Source: Rhynchosporium graminicola
Taxonomy: Eukaryota > Ascomycota > Leotiomycetes > Helotiales > Ploettnerulaceae
Direction of reading: 5' to 3'
DNA length: 64,000 nucleotides
Assembly: GCA_900074885.1 (NCBI GenBank)
Contig: FJUW01000059.1
Coordinates: 1 to 64,000, forward strand
Positions 45,743 through 57,225 of the stretch are shown here, piece by piece (the first letter of the stretch is position 1; each line of letters opens with the position of its first letter). The position numbers were made by a program, and so were the translations under genes. Below the pieces are notes generated by a model that did not search any database, was not told the origin of the DNA, and saw only the letters and a program-made list of their open reading frames with translations.

Positions 45743-48700
45743 TTACCCCCCCCCTAAGAAGAGCTTAACCCTAAGCTCGGAAAGTTATAGTTTATATTAG
45801 AATTAGTCTTTATTATAACTGTTTTTATCGATATTCGCGTAATAGGCGCTAGCTGCTCTTTAGTAGTAGTAAATTCTTTATCAAGTTCTAACTAGTTATA
45901 TCGCTATAATAGTACTATATTAATCGTAGCTTCTAAATCAGGCAGTAAGCAGTATTTACTTTATCTATTTATAATAGGAGTCGAGTTTAAGTAGGGCGTA
46001 GGGTATATAAAGGAAGGGGTTTATTAATATTAGAGCTTTTCCTTTTCAACTGCGATAACTACTTTAACTTATAAGTTTATTCTCCTTAGACTATAATATA
46101 GCTCCTAGAGTAGGTATTATTACTAACTACTATAGTAGTCTGCTATAATCTTATATATTAATCGACCTAATTAACTCTTCTCTTAATATAAGTAAGTTTC
46201 TTATCTTAGTTTTAGAGATAGTCCTTAAGTATAGTATAGGAGTTTCACGGATCTATAATACTAACTTCTATAGTACCTTTACTAGTTCCTGCCGGTGCTC
46301 TTTTAGTAGCGTATCGTATATATTACCTACGGTATATTCGCGCTTTCCTTAAGATAAAGTATAATAATACTCCTATTTTAGAACTCTTATACTTATTTAA
46401 TAAGCTTAACTCTAAGTTTTATAAGTATTATTTAGCGTTAAAGAGTAGTTATAAGCCTATAGGTTACTTAAACCTAAATATAAGTATATATACTAACGTA
46501 TTATAGTTACCTAATTATATTAATACAGAGTATACTATTTTATCCGAGTTACTTCCTAGTAGTAAAGCTAAGGACGCGGAGCTAAATCAGAGCGGTATCG
46601 TAGCTATTTATAAGGCGATTAATCAGATCTATTATCTTGCGAAATCTACTACTCTTACTATTATATTAGAGATTATTACTATATAATTAGCAGAGACTTA
46701 AGCTTTAAGGCGTTCTATAGAGAAAGTATTTAAGGAATTAGAGTTTATTAAGGTAATAAGTTAAGATCTTAAATCCTTAGATATTAGTATAATACTAACG
46801 TAATATAAGATCTAGATCTTTTAATAGTAGATTCAGCGAAGTCTAAGTTAATAATATAAATAGCGTTAAAATAGATAAAAGAGTTAAATAGTATTATATA
46901 GGAATTTATAAAGAAAGCTATATTTAAAGCTACGATATCTAATACTAAGGGAAAGAGGAATTTACCTTCTAGTTTAGAGATAGTATTAGATCTAGATACT
47001 CTTAGACCTTCTCTAAAGAAGAAACCTCGTAGGATTAGCTATTATACTCGATCTACTACTAGAGCTATATTAGTAGATTTAAGTAAAGAGTTAGATATAA
47101 TAGTTCCGGTTCCAGATATTCCAGATTTACTAGAAGCTCTAGAGAACTTAGGAAAGAAAGCTAGTAAACTAGAAGTAGTAAAGGAAGTAGAGTTTTAGAT
47201 ACGGCGTTATTATAGGGCGTAATTAGGGGATTATCCTTAGTAATAAATTTTAATACTAATAACTATAATAGCTTATTATCTTCTAAGTAACTATAGTTAT
47301 CTATCCTGTCTTCTTAAGCCTTAATCTATTAATCTAGTTTATACAGAGGTCTAAGTTTACTTAAGTTAGTAGCGTAGAAGTCTCTAAGCTTATACAGAGT
47401 ACTTATTAGATCGGAAGCGTTATATTAAGTTAAGTCCGGGTTATAGCTTAGCTAACTAACTTAATACTTCAAATTATCTCTTAGGAGCTATATAGCGAGT
47501 ATATCTTATAACTCCTACTCTTCTTAAGTAGTGATAACCTCCGGGGGTAGGTTTAGTAACTCCTAGCTTAGTAATAGGTTATCCGGGTCCTTAAAGAGTA
47601 ATTTAGAGGCGAATATATTATAAATAGAAGATCCCGGGGGTAAATCTAGCTTATAAGAGTATCCGATCTTAGCTAAGACTTAATATAGTCTTACTTAGAG
47701 ACTAGATAGCTTCTTACTTAGCTAGTAATTCTTAAGGTTCCTTATAGAGAGAAATACTTTATCTCTAACTTCCTAGTCGATACTACGCCGTTTCGGGTCA
47801 GTTATAGCGCTTATCTTATACTAAGTAGCTAGTATATTAGCTTTTATAACCTAAATAGCGGATTTAGTAAATTTAGCTAAGGATTTAGTATTAGTATAAT
47901 TAAGCTTCTCTTATAGTATCGATCCGGTGAGTTACTTCTAGTCTTAGCTATTCTGTAGTAATATACTATATTTAAGGGTATATAGCGCTATACTAATAGA
48001 GTTATAAGGTAGTATTACTTAGGCGTAGTTTATTATCGGTAATAGTTCGCCTTAGTTACTCTAATAGTAATTAATAAAGGGTCGAAGGCGTTAGTTAATA
48101 TACTAATTTATAATCTCCGTTTATCTATCGGTTTACTAGTAGAAAGAGGTAGAGAGCTTAACTTTAACTCTAATTATATAGTAAAACTCTTATTAGAAGG
48201 ATAAGACTAGCTAAGCTCCTTAGTCAGATATAATTAACTTAGAGGTATATCTGAAACAATATATCTATTAGATAAATAATATCGCTATCTTATAAGTATC
48301 GATATTATAGTAGTATAGTATTAATACGAAGTCTTTCCTTAAGTAGTTAATAAATACTAATATCTTATTAAATCCTTAGTTATTAGGTAAGAAGTTCTTA
48401 AAATCTATAGCTAAGTATTATATAAGGTAGCTAAGTACTAGTAATAAGTAGAGGAATCCTTACTATTTCGTCTATTTCAGATGAGAGTACTAATAAGAGC
48501 GGCAATTATAAGTATACTATTTTATATCTAATATAAGTCCTTTCTAGTAGTAATAAGTAGAAATTATTTCGGCGGTCTTATAAGTATTTAGATAAGCAGA
48601 GGAAACTTAATTATAGATTTCGCTAATTAAATAAGTATATAGCGGAATATAGCGTTATACGTATAGATAACTATTATAAAGTAGTAAACTATTATTAATA

Positions 48701-51700
48701 GTATAGCTATCTCCTAATATATTCCGTTTATTAAAGAATAATTCTTAGTTAGATTAGTATAGTTTCTCGATTAAATTAAAAGAGTTACGTGCGAGTTCTA
48801 GTAGCGTATTAGTCCTTAGAGATATTAGGTATATATAACTAATTTAATCGATATAATACTTAGCTAGTTCTATATTAATCCTAAGGTCTAAGTAGTCTAG
48901 AGATAATAAAACCTAAGATCTATTATCCTATTTCTATTATTCCAATATCTTTAGATCTTATTCCTTATAGCTAAGGATATTAGCTTTAGCGTTATCTTTA
49001 CTAAATATACATATAATTTAAAAGTTGAATTCGGAAAGGAATTCTATCTATCTAGCTTACTTACTAGTTAGGACCTTAGTAGTTATAAAGTACTCTAAAG
49101 ATCGATAGTCCGTATATATACTAGTATAATATTATAGAGATATAAGTTCTAGTCTCTATTTCCGGAAAGACTTAATAATAGTATATAGCTCCTTATTATA
49201 GATCTCCTAGTTTAGTTTATATTTATTAAGAATATAGAAGTAGAATCTAATTAGATACTACTAGTTATCTTTATATAATTAGGAGATAACTCTAGCTATT
49301 ATACTATCGGAAGTATTAGTTTCTAGTTTAGTTTATAATTTAAAATCGAAATAGTATAGTTTCTATACTAATAGTAGCTATTAATATAAATCGTTAAAGG
49401 ACTTCTTATAATTATTAGTAAAATTCTATAGTACTATAGGCCGAGTAAGCACTAAGAGAGGTTTAGCGATAAGGCCGAAATTCCGAATAAATTAATAGTA
49501 GAACCTATAGAATCCTAGGAAGGATTTCATAGCTATTACTATTTCAGGGTACTTCTAGTTTACTAATAGTACTACTTTCTCAGGATCTAGCTCGATTCTA
49601 TTAGTAATAACGATATATCTGAGGTATTTAGTCCGAGTAATATAGAATTCGCTTTTCTTAATATCTACTTAGAGTCTAGTATCTATTAAGTATTATAGTA
49701 CTAATTTAATATATTCCTCATATTCCTAAAGCGTTTCCGAGTATATAAGAATATTATCTAAGTAAGCTATATAGAAATTATCTAAGTAGTCTAATAGTAT
49801 ATTATTTATATATCGCTAGTATATACTAAGTCTATTATAGAGCTTAAAAGATAGTACTTTATATTTATAAGATCTGAAGTAAGTTTAGAAAATAATATAC
49901 TCCTCGGATTCGGGGTCTATACGAATATAATTAAATATTACTTAGATATCTAATTTAGTAAAGATTATTACTTTAGATATATAAGTTAAGAGCTTATCGA
50001 TTTTAAGTATTAAGTAGGAATCCTTTCGAGTGATCATATTAAGCTTATAATAGTCGATATAGAAGCGTAATCCTCTATCGGCCTTCTTAATAAATAATAT
50101 AAGTAATATAAAGGGACTTTAGCTGGATTCGATAAATCCCTTATTTAGGTTCTCTATAAGGTACTCCTTAGTTACTTATAGTTTATCTATAGATTACTAA
50201 TATAAGAGCGAATATATATTAAGTAATAGTTCTTCTAGAATAATTTTATAATCATATAAGCGATATAGCAGAAGAATATTAGAATCCCGCTTAGAAAAAG
50301 CTTCCTTAAGGATATAATATTATTCCGGTAGCTTTTTAGCTATAAGTCGTTTAGTATTAAGATCCTTAGGAGAATTACTATTTAGATAGTCTTATAAGAG
50401 GTAGTCTATCTTATAGATACTAATAAAGAATAATTCGGAACCTTTATATTTTATATTAAAGTGAAAAGCTATAGTACTAATTTAATAAATCAGAAATAGT
50501 TTCTAGGTCCTCGGAGATTAAGAGGAGTACTTATAGTAGAGTTTCGGCGTAAGTACTTTTCTTAATAAATTCAGAGCGGAAAAGAGTTCTGATTTCTTAG
50601 CGATAAGCGGAAATAAGTTAAAGAGTAGAGATAATACGTTAATATATTATATTACTACTATTTAGTATAATCGGCGTTAGTCTAGCTAGTTTATAGCTAA
50701 GTCCTGCGTATTAGTATTAATTTAGTAAGATTAATTAATACTAAGTTTATAAAGCGATAGAGTTATAATTATCTCCTTATTATATTAGAAGGTAGCTAAA
50801 TAGCGTTCCGACTATAGTAGCTTATAGTAGAGCATATCTAGCTTAACCTGAAATTATTATATCTATTTAATACTAATAATTATATCTTATTATCCCAAAT
50901 CGAGGAGAATAAAATGGTAGTTATAAATACGCTTATTATTAATAGAAAAGTATAAATATATAAAATAAGTAATATAAGTTCTAATAGACTATTAGAACTT
51001 ACGTATTAGAATAGGATAGAGTAGTAGCTCGATTTTAATACCGAGGGCCTCTAATAGTCGTCCGGTAAGAGTATAATTAATAAACAGATAACTATTCGCT
51101 CTAGTATTAATTAAGCTACTTATAGAAACTCCTAGCTTATTTATACTAACTATAGTTAAGTATATGAATTACTTACCTCCTATTAGGGAGTTAAGGTTCA
51201 GATTAGAGAGATTATACTTATATAGACTTAAGAAAGAGTTTTTACCTAAGCTTTATTATTTCCCTCTAGTATTAGTTCAGATTCGAAAGGTATATCTTCT
51301 ACTACTTCCTTAGTTACTTAATCTTCTTCCGGAAATTCGTCGATTAATTAAACCTTAGGCAAGTTAGAGTAGTCTAACTTAATATAACCGAGCTATTTAT
51401 AACTATAATACCTAAGGGGTTCTCCGATCGAGATAGTAAGGCGTTTTAGCGCAGAGGGAGTACTAGATTATACTAGGGTAGAAGTACGTATATATAGTAC
51501 AAGAGTAGTTTATCGAGGGGCTAAGCTTAGGGACTAGTAAGGAGTAGAACTAGTAGAGGTCGTAGTAGTAATAGTAGGCTTATAGTACTATACTAGAGTA
51601 GTAGCTTTCTCGAGATAGGTATATTCTAAGTTATAGTAACGTTTAGTATTAAAAGAAAGTAAGGATCTAACTATAGAAGCGTAGTCCTTATTTTATATTA

Positions 51701-52983
51701 GTTTAATAATAAGAATTAAAGCGCGTAAAGATAATATAATCTTATCTTATATATAGAAGAACTACTTTTTCTTTTTAACTTTACTTTAGATAGTAGCGCT
51801 TTGAAATCGATTACGAAACTCAGCGAAAGTCTTACGTATATAGCTAAGTTATTATATTTCTAAGCGATAGAAAGCGTTATAGTAGTTATCTTCCTCTAAA
51901 CTAGTAAGAAAGTTCTTCTCTAATAAGGAGATTATTTTATCGCTAGTTTTAAACTCGTTAGCGAGATACTAAAGCGTAAGATACTCTTTAGCTAATCTAG
52001 TAACTAGCCCTTATACGAGAACGCGCTAGGAGAAGTCTATAGAGTAATAGTCAGCGTTTATAGCTAGCTAGTCTCGTATCGATACTCTTTATTAGAGGAA
52101 AGTAAGGTCCGATCTATTATCTAGGGGCAGGATCTTCTTAATAAGATAAGACTTCCTAGGGCGTGACTCTACTGATTCAGCGCTAGGAGAGGGAGATAGT
52201 TTATTAGGAATAGTATCCTCTCTCTTAGTACTATATATCGGAATAGAGTTTATTAGCTTATTAAACTCCGCTATACACGGAGATTATAGTATTAGTTCTA
52301 GTAGGAGAGTCGAAGACAAGCGAGAGACTCCTATAAGGAACCTATCTTATATAGAGATTAGTTTATCTATAGTATCTTCTAGAGAGTTATTCTTCTCCTC
52401 TTAGTCTACTAATTATTATAAGAGGGAATAGATTAGGTTCAAGTTACCTATAGTAATAGAAGTACTTAGCGATTATACTCCTAGTGAATTTCACTTTTAT
52501 TTTCCTTTCTCTCTTAATTAGTACTTCTTTAATAAGGTATTAATATTCTCTAAAGTAAGAGACGTTTAGAGTAAGGAAAGGTATAACGGATTACGTTCAG
52601 AAGTAGAATAAGGGGAGTCGCGTTAAGTCCCTCTAGAACTAGAGGAGTCTCTAGTTTATTAGTTAGGAGCTATTCCAGTAGCTTAAAAAGGAGTATATTA
52701 GGACTATTTCGGCAGCGATACGTAGAAGTTAAAGTTCTAAGGTATTTATTATACTTTCTTCAAAATCTATCTATAATTCCTTTATACTAAGGGAGTTATT
52801 AAAGGAGCGTTAGCGAAGACTTTCTCTATTATACTATTTATAATAAGCTAAATTAAACCCTAATTTATAGTTATCCGAGAGATCTTTAGTATCTCGGCTA
52901 TATACGAGTAGTTATCGAATAACTAACTTAGTAGTAAGATATTATAGTAAGCTATCTCCGGCTATCTTAATCTTTTTATTTAA

Positions 52984-53251
52984 TATAATAATATAAGACT
53001 TAAGGCGATATATAAGTAAGAATAAACAAGTAGAGAGGCTAAGAGCGATCTTATATAGTCTATTATAAAGGAAATAAAAAGATAAGGAAGGAAGAAGAAG
53101 AGAGATAGAGTATAAGGTACCTTATATATATATACCGGTACTAGTCCGATACTATACCGAGTCGGATACTAGTTCTGCCGGGATACCTATGAACTTAGGC
53201 CCTATTATCTATCCTTCTTCTCATATGATATTCAGGTGAGCTGTCGTCACA
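52984..53251 (-). repeat. Right LTR of A2 (5' LTR in element orientation)
   Basis: 268 bp, ends TCGTCACA, the least mutated terminus of this family in the window. Confidence 0.9.
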
Positions 53252-54129
53252 GGCTCTAAATCGACGCCAGAGAGGTCCTCAGCTAGTAATAACTAATAAT
53301 ATAGAGCTATATATTATAGCTCTATTAGAGAGAGATCCAGATCTGTACTTAGATAAGATTACTACCTACTTTTACGAAGCTTACGATATCGATATATCGA
53401 TTAATCAAGTCTCTAAAGCTCTTAAACGAATCAAATATACTAAGAAGGTACTCTTAGTATCTGCGGCCTAACGAAACAACGAATTAATTGCTACTTAGAG
53501 GCGTAAGATAATATTCTGGAATTCTTACTACCTTTACTTTATCGATAAATCTGCTTATAACGAACGTATAGTAGAAAGAAGGAGAAGTTAAGCTCTAAGA
53601 GGAGCTCTAGTAGAGGTATCGAGGGTTCTAAAAAGGTCGACAAGGTAGTTAATATTACCGGTATACTCTATAAGGGGGTATTATTAGCCTTTAATCTTCT
53701 AAGGCTCTATTACTATAGAGATCTTCACTAAATAGCTTGAAAAGAGTATCTTACCGGAGTATATTAAGCTTAGAATCAGAGTTATTATTATAAATAACGC
53801 CTCTATCTATAGAGCTCCTAAAGTCGCTATCTTATGCGCTACCTTCGGTCTTCAGCTTGAATATCTCCTACTATATTACCCCTTTTTCAACCTAATTAAA
53901 AAGAGTTTCGCAGATCTAAAGGCGTGGATTAGAAGAAATTAGAGGTGGAAATAGTATACCTAGGAGGAGTTTAAAAGCTTCTTAATACTAGCTATATATA
54001 CAGTTAGAATTAGAGCTAAAGCTCAATATAGAGCAAGGGCACATTTTCGCTATTATAAGTACTAAGGTCTTAAAGAAGAAGAAGAAGAAGAAGGCATATA
54101 AATAGCTATAATTACTAGAAATTTACTCT

Positions 54130-55894
54130 CTACTCCTCCTCCTCCTCCTCCTCCTCCTCCTCCTCCTCCTCCTCCTCCTCTTCTATAGTTTATTATACTT
54201 CTTACTAATTATACTACTTCTTAAATACCTTCAAATTCATCTTTATAACCTTTAAGACTCCAGCTTTAATTCCAAGCTATATTCCCTCTCTAATCGTCGT
54301 CTCTAATATTATAGCTATATTATACTCTTACTCTATAAATATCTTAATAGAAAAGTCGAATTACAAAGCTATAGAAGCTTTAGAGAATAGTAAGAGCTTA
54401 TAAAGAAACGTTTTCAGCGAAAATAAAACCTCCTCAGAATTACTACTACTACGCAGTAGGCTCGACTCTCGTAGATCTACTATCGATAGAAACTCACTCC
54501 TAGCTCTCTTCTATAGTCGATTTAGAGGTAATTAAGGTTCAGGCAGTCGATATTCATAGTCTAGAGGAAGTATATTAAGTTAAGGGTATATCAAAGGTAA
54601 AAAATAGCCCTATAGGCTAGGAGTATAAGAAGACTATACTAGAGGAGGTTAAGGAGGTTATATTATAGGGTACTAATATAGGAAGCTATTTAGAGGCAAA
54701 TAAAGCGTCTAAAAAGGGTATTAAGCTCCTGTTCAACGTTCAGATAATAAAGATAAATCATAGTAAGACTCTCTCTTCTTCTACTTCCTCCCTCTTCTCT
54801 CCTTTACTTCTTCTGCCTCTCGACGCCTAGTAAGCTCTCTTAATAAGTCTCGTCTATAAAGTATAGAAAGCTTATTAATTATAATAACTCCTTCTTCAAT
54901 ATCATAGCCCTAGCGAGTCAAATCAGCTCCTAAAAAGTAATAATACTTATTATCATTTACTTAGTAAAAGCGAGTAGTTAAACTATAAGAGCTAACTTTA
55001 TAAGCCTATAGTACTTAAATTAAGATTAAGAGCTCCTTAAAGGTTCCTTTTTCAGCTTAATAGCTTAGTTTCTCCTCCTCTATTAACTATACTATTACTA
55101 TACGAGGTTTCTTAGGCTTTAGTACCTCCTCTCTCTCCTCTCTCAGATCTCTATATATACGCTTTAGAATAGTAATAATTAGAGGCTTTACTAGTACTAG
55201 ATCTTTCTATAGAGGTCGAACTATACTCTAAGGAGTTAAGACGATACTAAAGTAAATCTAGAGTCTAAGTATCTTCTCCTTACCTTTAGCTCTCTAGTTT
55301 AAAACTCGTTTAATAATATAGTCGAAATCAGCTGAATTACTAATATCTACCTTAGTCGGATTACTATTAGCTCTATACGTAGCGTACTAGTAAGTATGAT
55401 CTCTTCTTAAGCTAGAAATACCCCTTGAATTAATAGTATTATCTGCTACCTCTCTAGTAGTCTCCTTAATCGATTAGTAGGTATATCCCTCCTCTCCTAG
55501 CTTATTTAAAATACTACTAATTATACTACTAATACGCTCGCTGTCTAAGTAGTATCGAATTTCTAACTCTATAACCTATATAATAATCTGCAGAGGCGAA
55601 GAAAAGAGTATAATCGATTCAGGTGGAGGTGGAGGCGTCGATTAGCTTGCTATAGCTAGTGCTAGTACTATAGCTAGTACTAGTACTAGTACTAGTACTA
55701 TAGCTAGTACTGTAGCTGCAACTAAGTCTATAGTAGGCTTAGTAGACTCAGTTGCAGTACTCTTGGTATTAATTTTCAGGGTTATTTTAGCTAGTTGTAC
55801 TAGCACAGAAGGTAGTCGAGTACGTGGTTTAGTCGATTTACGTCCTTTTAGAGCTTTTTTACTAATCTTAGAAGTAGATTTAGGAGGTATAGCC
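54130..55894 (-). pseudogene. Second ORF of transposon B2, minus strand, function unknown
   Basis: Same convergent ORF as in B1 but without the solo LTR. The poly-Glu C-terminus is encoded by a longer (CTC)n run (54133-54181) and stops at 54130-54132. The N-terminal 100 codons (55642-55953) are still open and include SKISKKALKGRKSTKPRTR followed by a VLVLVLVL run encoded by a CTAGTA microsatellite. Later parts carry RIP stops. No domain is recognised. Confidence 0.5.
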
Positions 55895-56091
55895 GCAGAC
55901 TGAATATATACTCTATAGATTAAGAGCTTCAAAAAGAAGTAGTTTAGAGGCAAATCGGTATAGTATTTATAGAGCTTCAGTAGTTTCTAGTTCTGATAAT
56001 TATAGTATATTAATATTTAGTAGGGTTCATACTAAAAGGCGGTGTACCGGCGTTATTTACTAAAGAATCACGCTAAACCGAAGAATCACTG
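55895..56091. repeat. Right TIR of B2, complete
   Basis: Ends GAAGAATCACTG, followed by TA at 56092-56093. Confidence 0.9.
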
Positions 56092-56235
56092 TATAATCTA
56101 CCCCACCAGCCCACCAATTCCACCCCACCTTGAAGGCGCAACTGGTGATTCATCGCTTTTTCTTCACCAGCGCCAAAAGCTTTCCCTTGATATACTCACA
56201 CTATACATTATGGCCCACCAGTAAATGATAGCATG

Positions 56236-56359
56236 TCCGCTATGGTGTAACGGTCAGCATACTGCCTTTTCACGGCGGAGACCGGGGGTAAGAAACACAG
56301 TCTGCTACGAATGTTACGCATTCACTGACATCGAACCAGTTCGATTCCCCGTAGCGGAG
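56236..56359 (+). tRNA. tRNA-Glu(UUC) with a 52-nt intron-like insert in the T-arm
   Basis: Acceptor stem TCCGCTA (56236-56242) pairs perfectly with TAGCGGA (56352-56358). The anticodon arm is CTGCC-TTTTCAC-GGCGG (56262-56278) with anticodon TTC, and there is no insert at 37/38. The T-stem CGGGG (56283-56287) is followed by 52 nt (56288-56339) before the T-loop TTCGATT and CCCCG. The insert starts GTAAGA, has CTGAC at 56325-56329 and ends CAG, the pattern of a fungal spliceosomal intron. Removing it leaves a perfect 72-nt tRNA. The A box (TGGTGTAACGG) is intact; the B box is kept as AGTTCGATTCC, its first base coming from the insert. A T7 run follows. It could also be a pseudogene with a lucky insertion. 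Confidence 0.85.
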
Positions 56360-56367
56360 ACTCATGA

Positions 56368-56374
56368 TTTTTTT
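56368..56374 (+). terminator. RNA polymerase III terminator of the tRNA-Glu gene
   Basis: Seven T residues 9 nt after the tRNA 3' end. Confidence 0.8.
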
Positions 56375-57225
56375 GCATCCGGATTTCATCGAGGTGCCGC
56401 CGTGGCACTACGTCGATAAAAGACGGGAATAAGGAAGAGAATTATCAGAATCATAGAAAGTGCTCTCATAAATCTGTTCTGCTTTATTGCTATTACCATT
56501 ATTTGGGCTTGTTGCGCAAGTGGACCAATTCGTGGCGTTGAATGTTGTCTGATTTTTCCCGCAGCTCTTTGGCCAGACGATAAGAGCATGGGAAGAACTA
56601 TCAATATAAGTAACTCTAGCGCAGAGAACTTCTATTGAGCATTTCAAACTAAGGATCGATTCGAACATTTTGGGAATGAAGGCCATCGGCCCAGACGCTG
56701 TAATTACGATCACAAGCCGAGCCTAGCCAGATTCTCGGCTACGAGCTACGAAACTGTAAACGTTTATGTTACGAACGAATTCTGTTTACAGCATCGTATT
56801 CATTAGTACTGAATGCTGTCAATCGAGTCCATGCCTTGCACTTGTGATCGTGGTTCGAATAAACCGAATACTTGGCTCCGTGATGTTGAGTGTTAAACAT
56901 GGGGCGCAGGCAACTTCTGCTACGAATTTAGTGGATTAGAGACAGTTATCACGCTTGAATGTCTAACTCCACCTGTGATACCTCTTATCAGGTCATTGCT
57001 TTAACATTACAGTGTTTTCATTTCTGGATTTTCCAGGGCATGAGCTTTGATTTCGTTGTATTGCACACAGTTAAAGGATCAAAGTTTCGCCGCTCCGCTG
57101 TCTCGCGCTCGGTTATTCAGTCCCACCTGGGATTTGGCTACGTCGCGACTTCGAGATCTCATCCAGACCGTATATCCACTCCTGTCCCTGTATTTCATGA
57201 AGCTGAGGAGCTACCGTCTCTCACC
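56375..57225. other. Intergenic / promoter of the coatomer gamma gene
   Basis: No gene recognised; minus-strand frames at 56386-56713 show no known content. The word TCTGCTACGAAT occurs both in the tRNA insert (56301-56312) and at 56916-56927. Confidence 0.5.

Larger units (their letters stand above)
45475..53251 (-). mobile_element. Full-length Ty3/gypsy retrotransposon A2 (7,777 bp), minus orientation, TSD GGCTC
   Basis: 268-bp LTRs at 45475-45742 and 52984-53251. GGCTC stands at 45470-45474 and 53252-53256, and the uninterrupted site is seen in B1 near 13207. It has the same internal organisation as A1 (gag side on the right, RT near 49.8 kb, polypurine tract complement right after the left LTR) but neither internal duplication. 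Most differences from A1 are C/T and G/A. No intact ORF remains. Confidence 0.93.
43869..54101 (+). pseudogene. Tc1/mariner-type transposase of B2, split by C and A2
   Basis: Remains at 43869-44033, the short piece between C and A2 (45466-45474), and 53257-54101. The same motifs as in B1 can be read (FIDKSAYNER near 53540, the DNASIYRA part near 53800, NLIKKSF near 53895). The third catalytic acid position again reads Lys. The C-terminus is a poly-Glu run (GAA repeats) ending GI and stop at 54099-54101. RIP stops are present. Confidence 0.8.
43672..56091 (+). mobile_element. Tc1/mariner-type transposon B, copy B2, with nested C and A2; TSD TA
   Basis: Complete 197-bp TIRs at 43672-43868 and 55895-56091, flanked by TA at 43670-43671 and 56092-56093. 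Subtracting C plus TSD (1,437 bp) and A2 plus TSD (7,782 bp) leaves 3,201 bp. It has the same orientation and gene content as B1. Both ends are intact, unlike B1. RIP mutations occur throughout. Confidence 0.92.

Noticed and set aside
55642..55953. Separate small gene of 103 codons inside B2
   Set aside because: It is the surviving N-terminal part of the transposon's second ORF, starts at a non-ATG codon and lies partly in the TIR.
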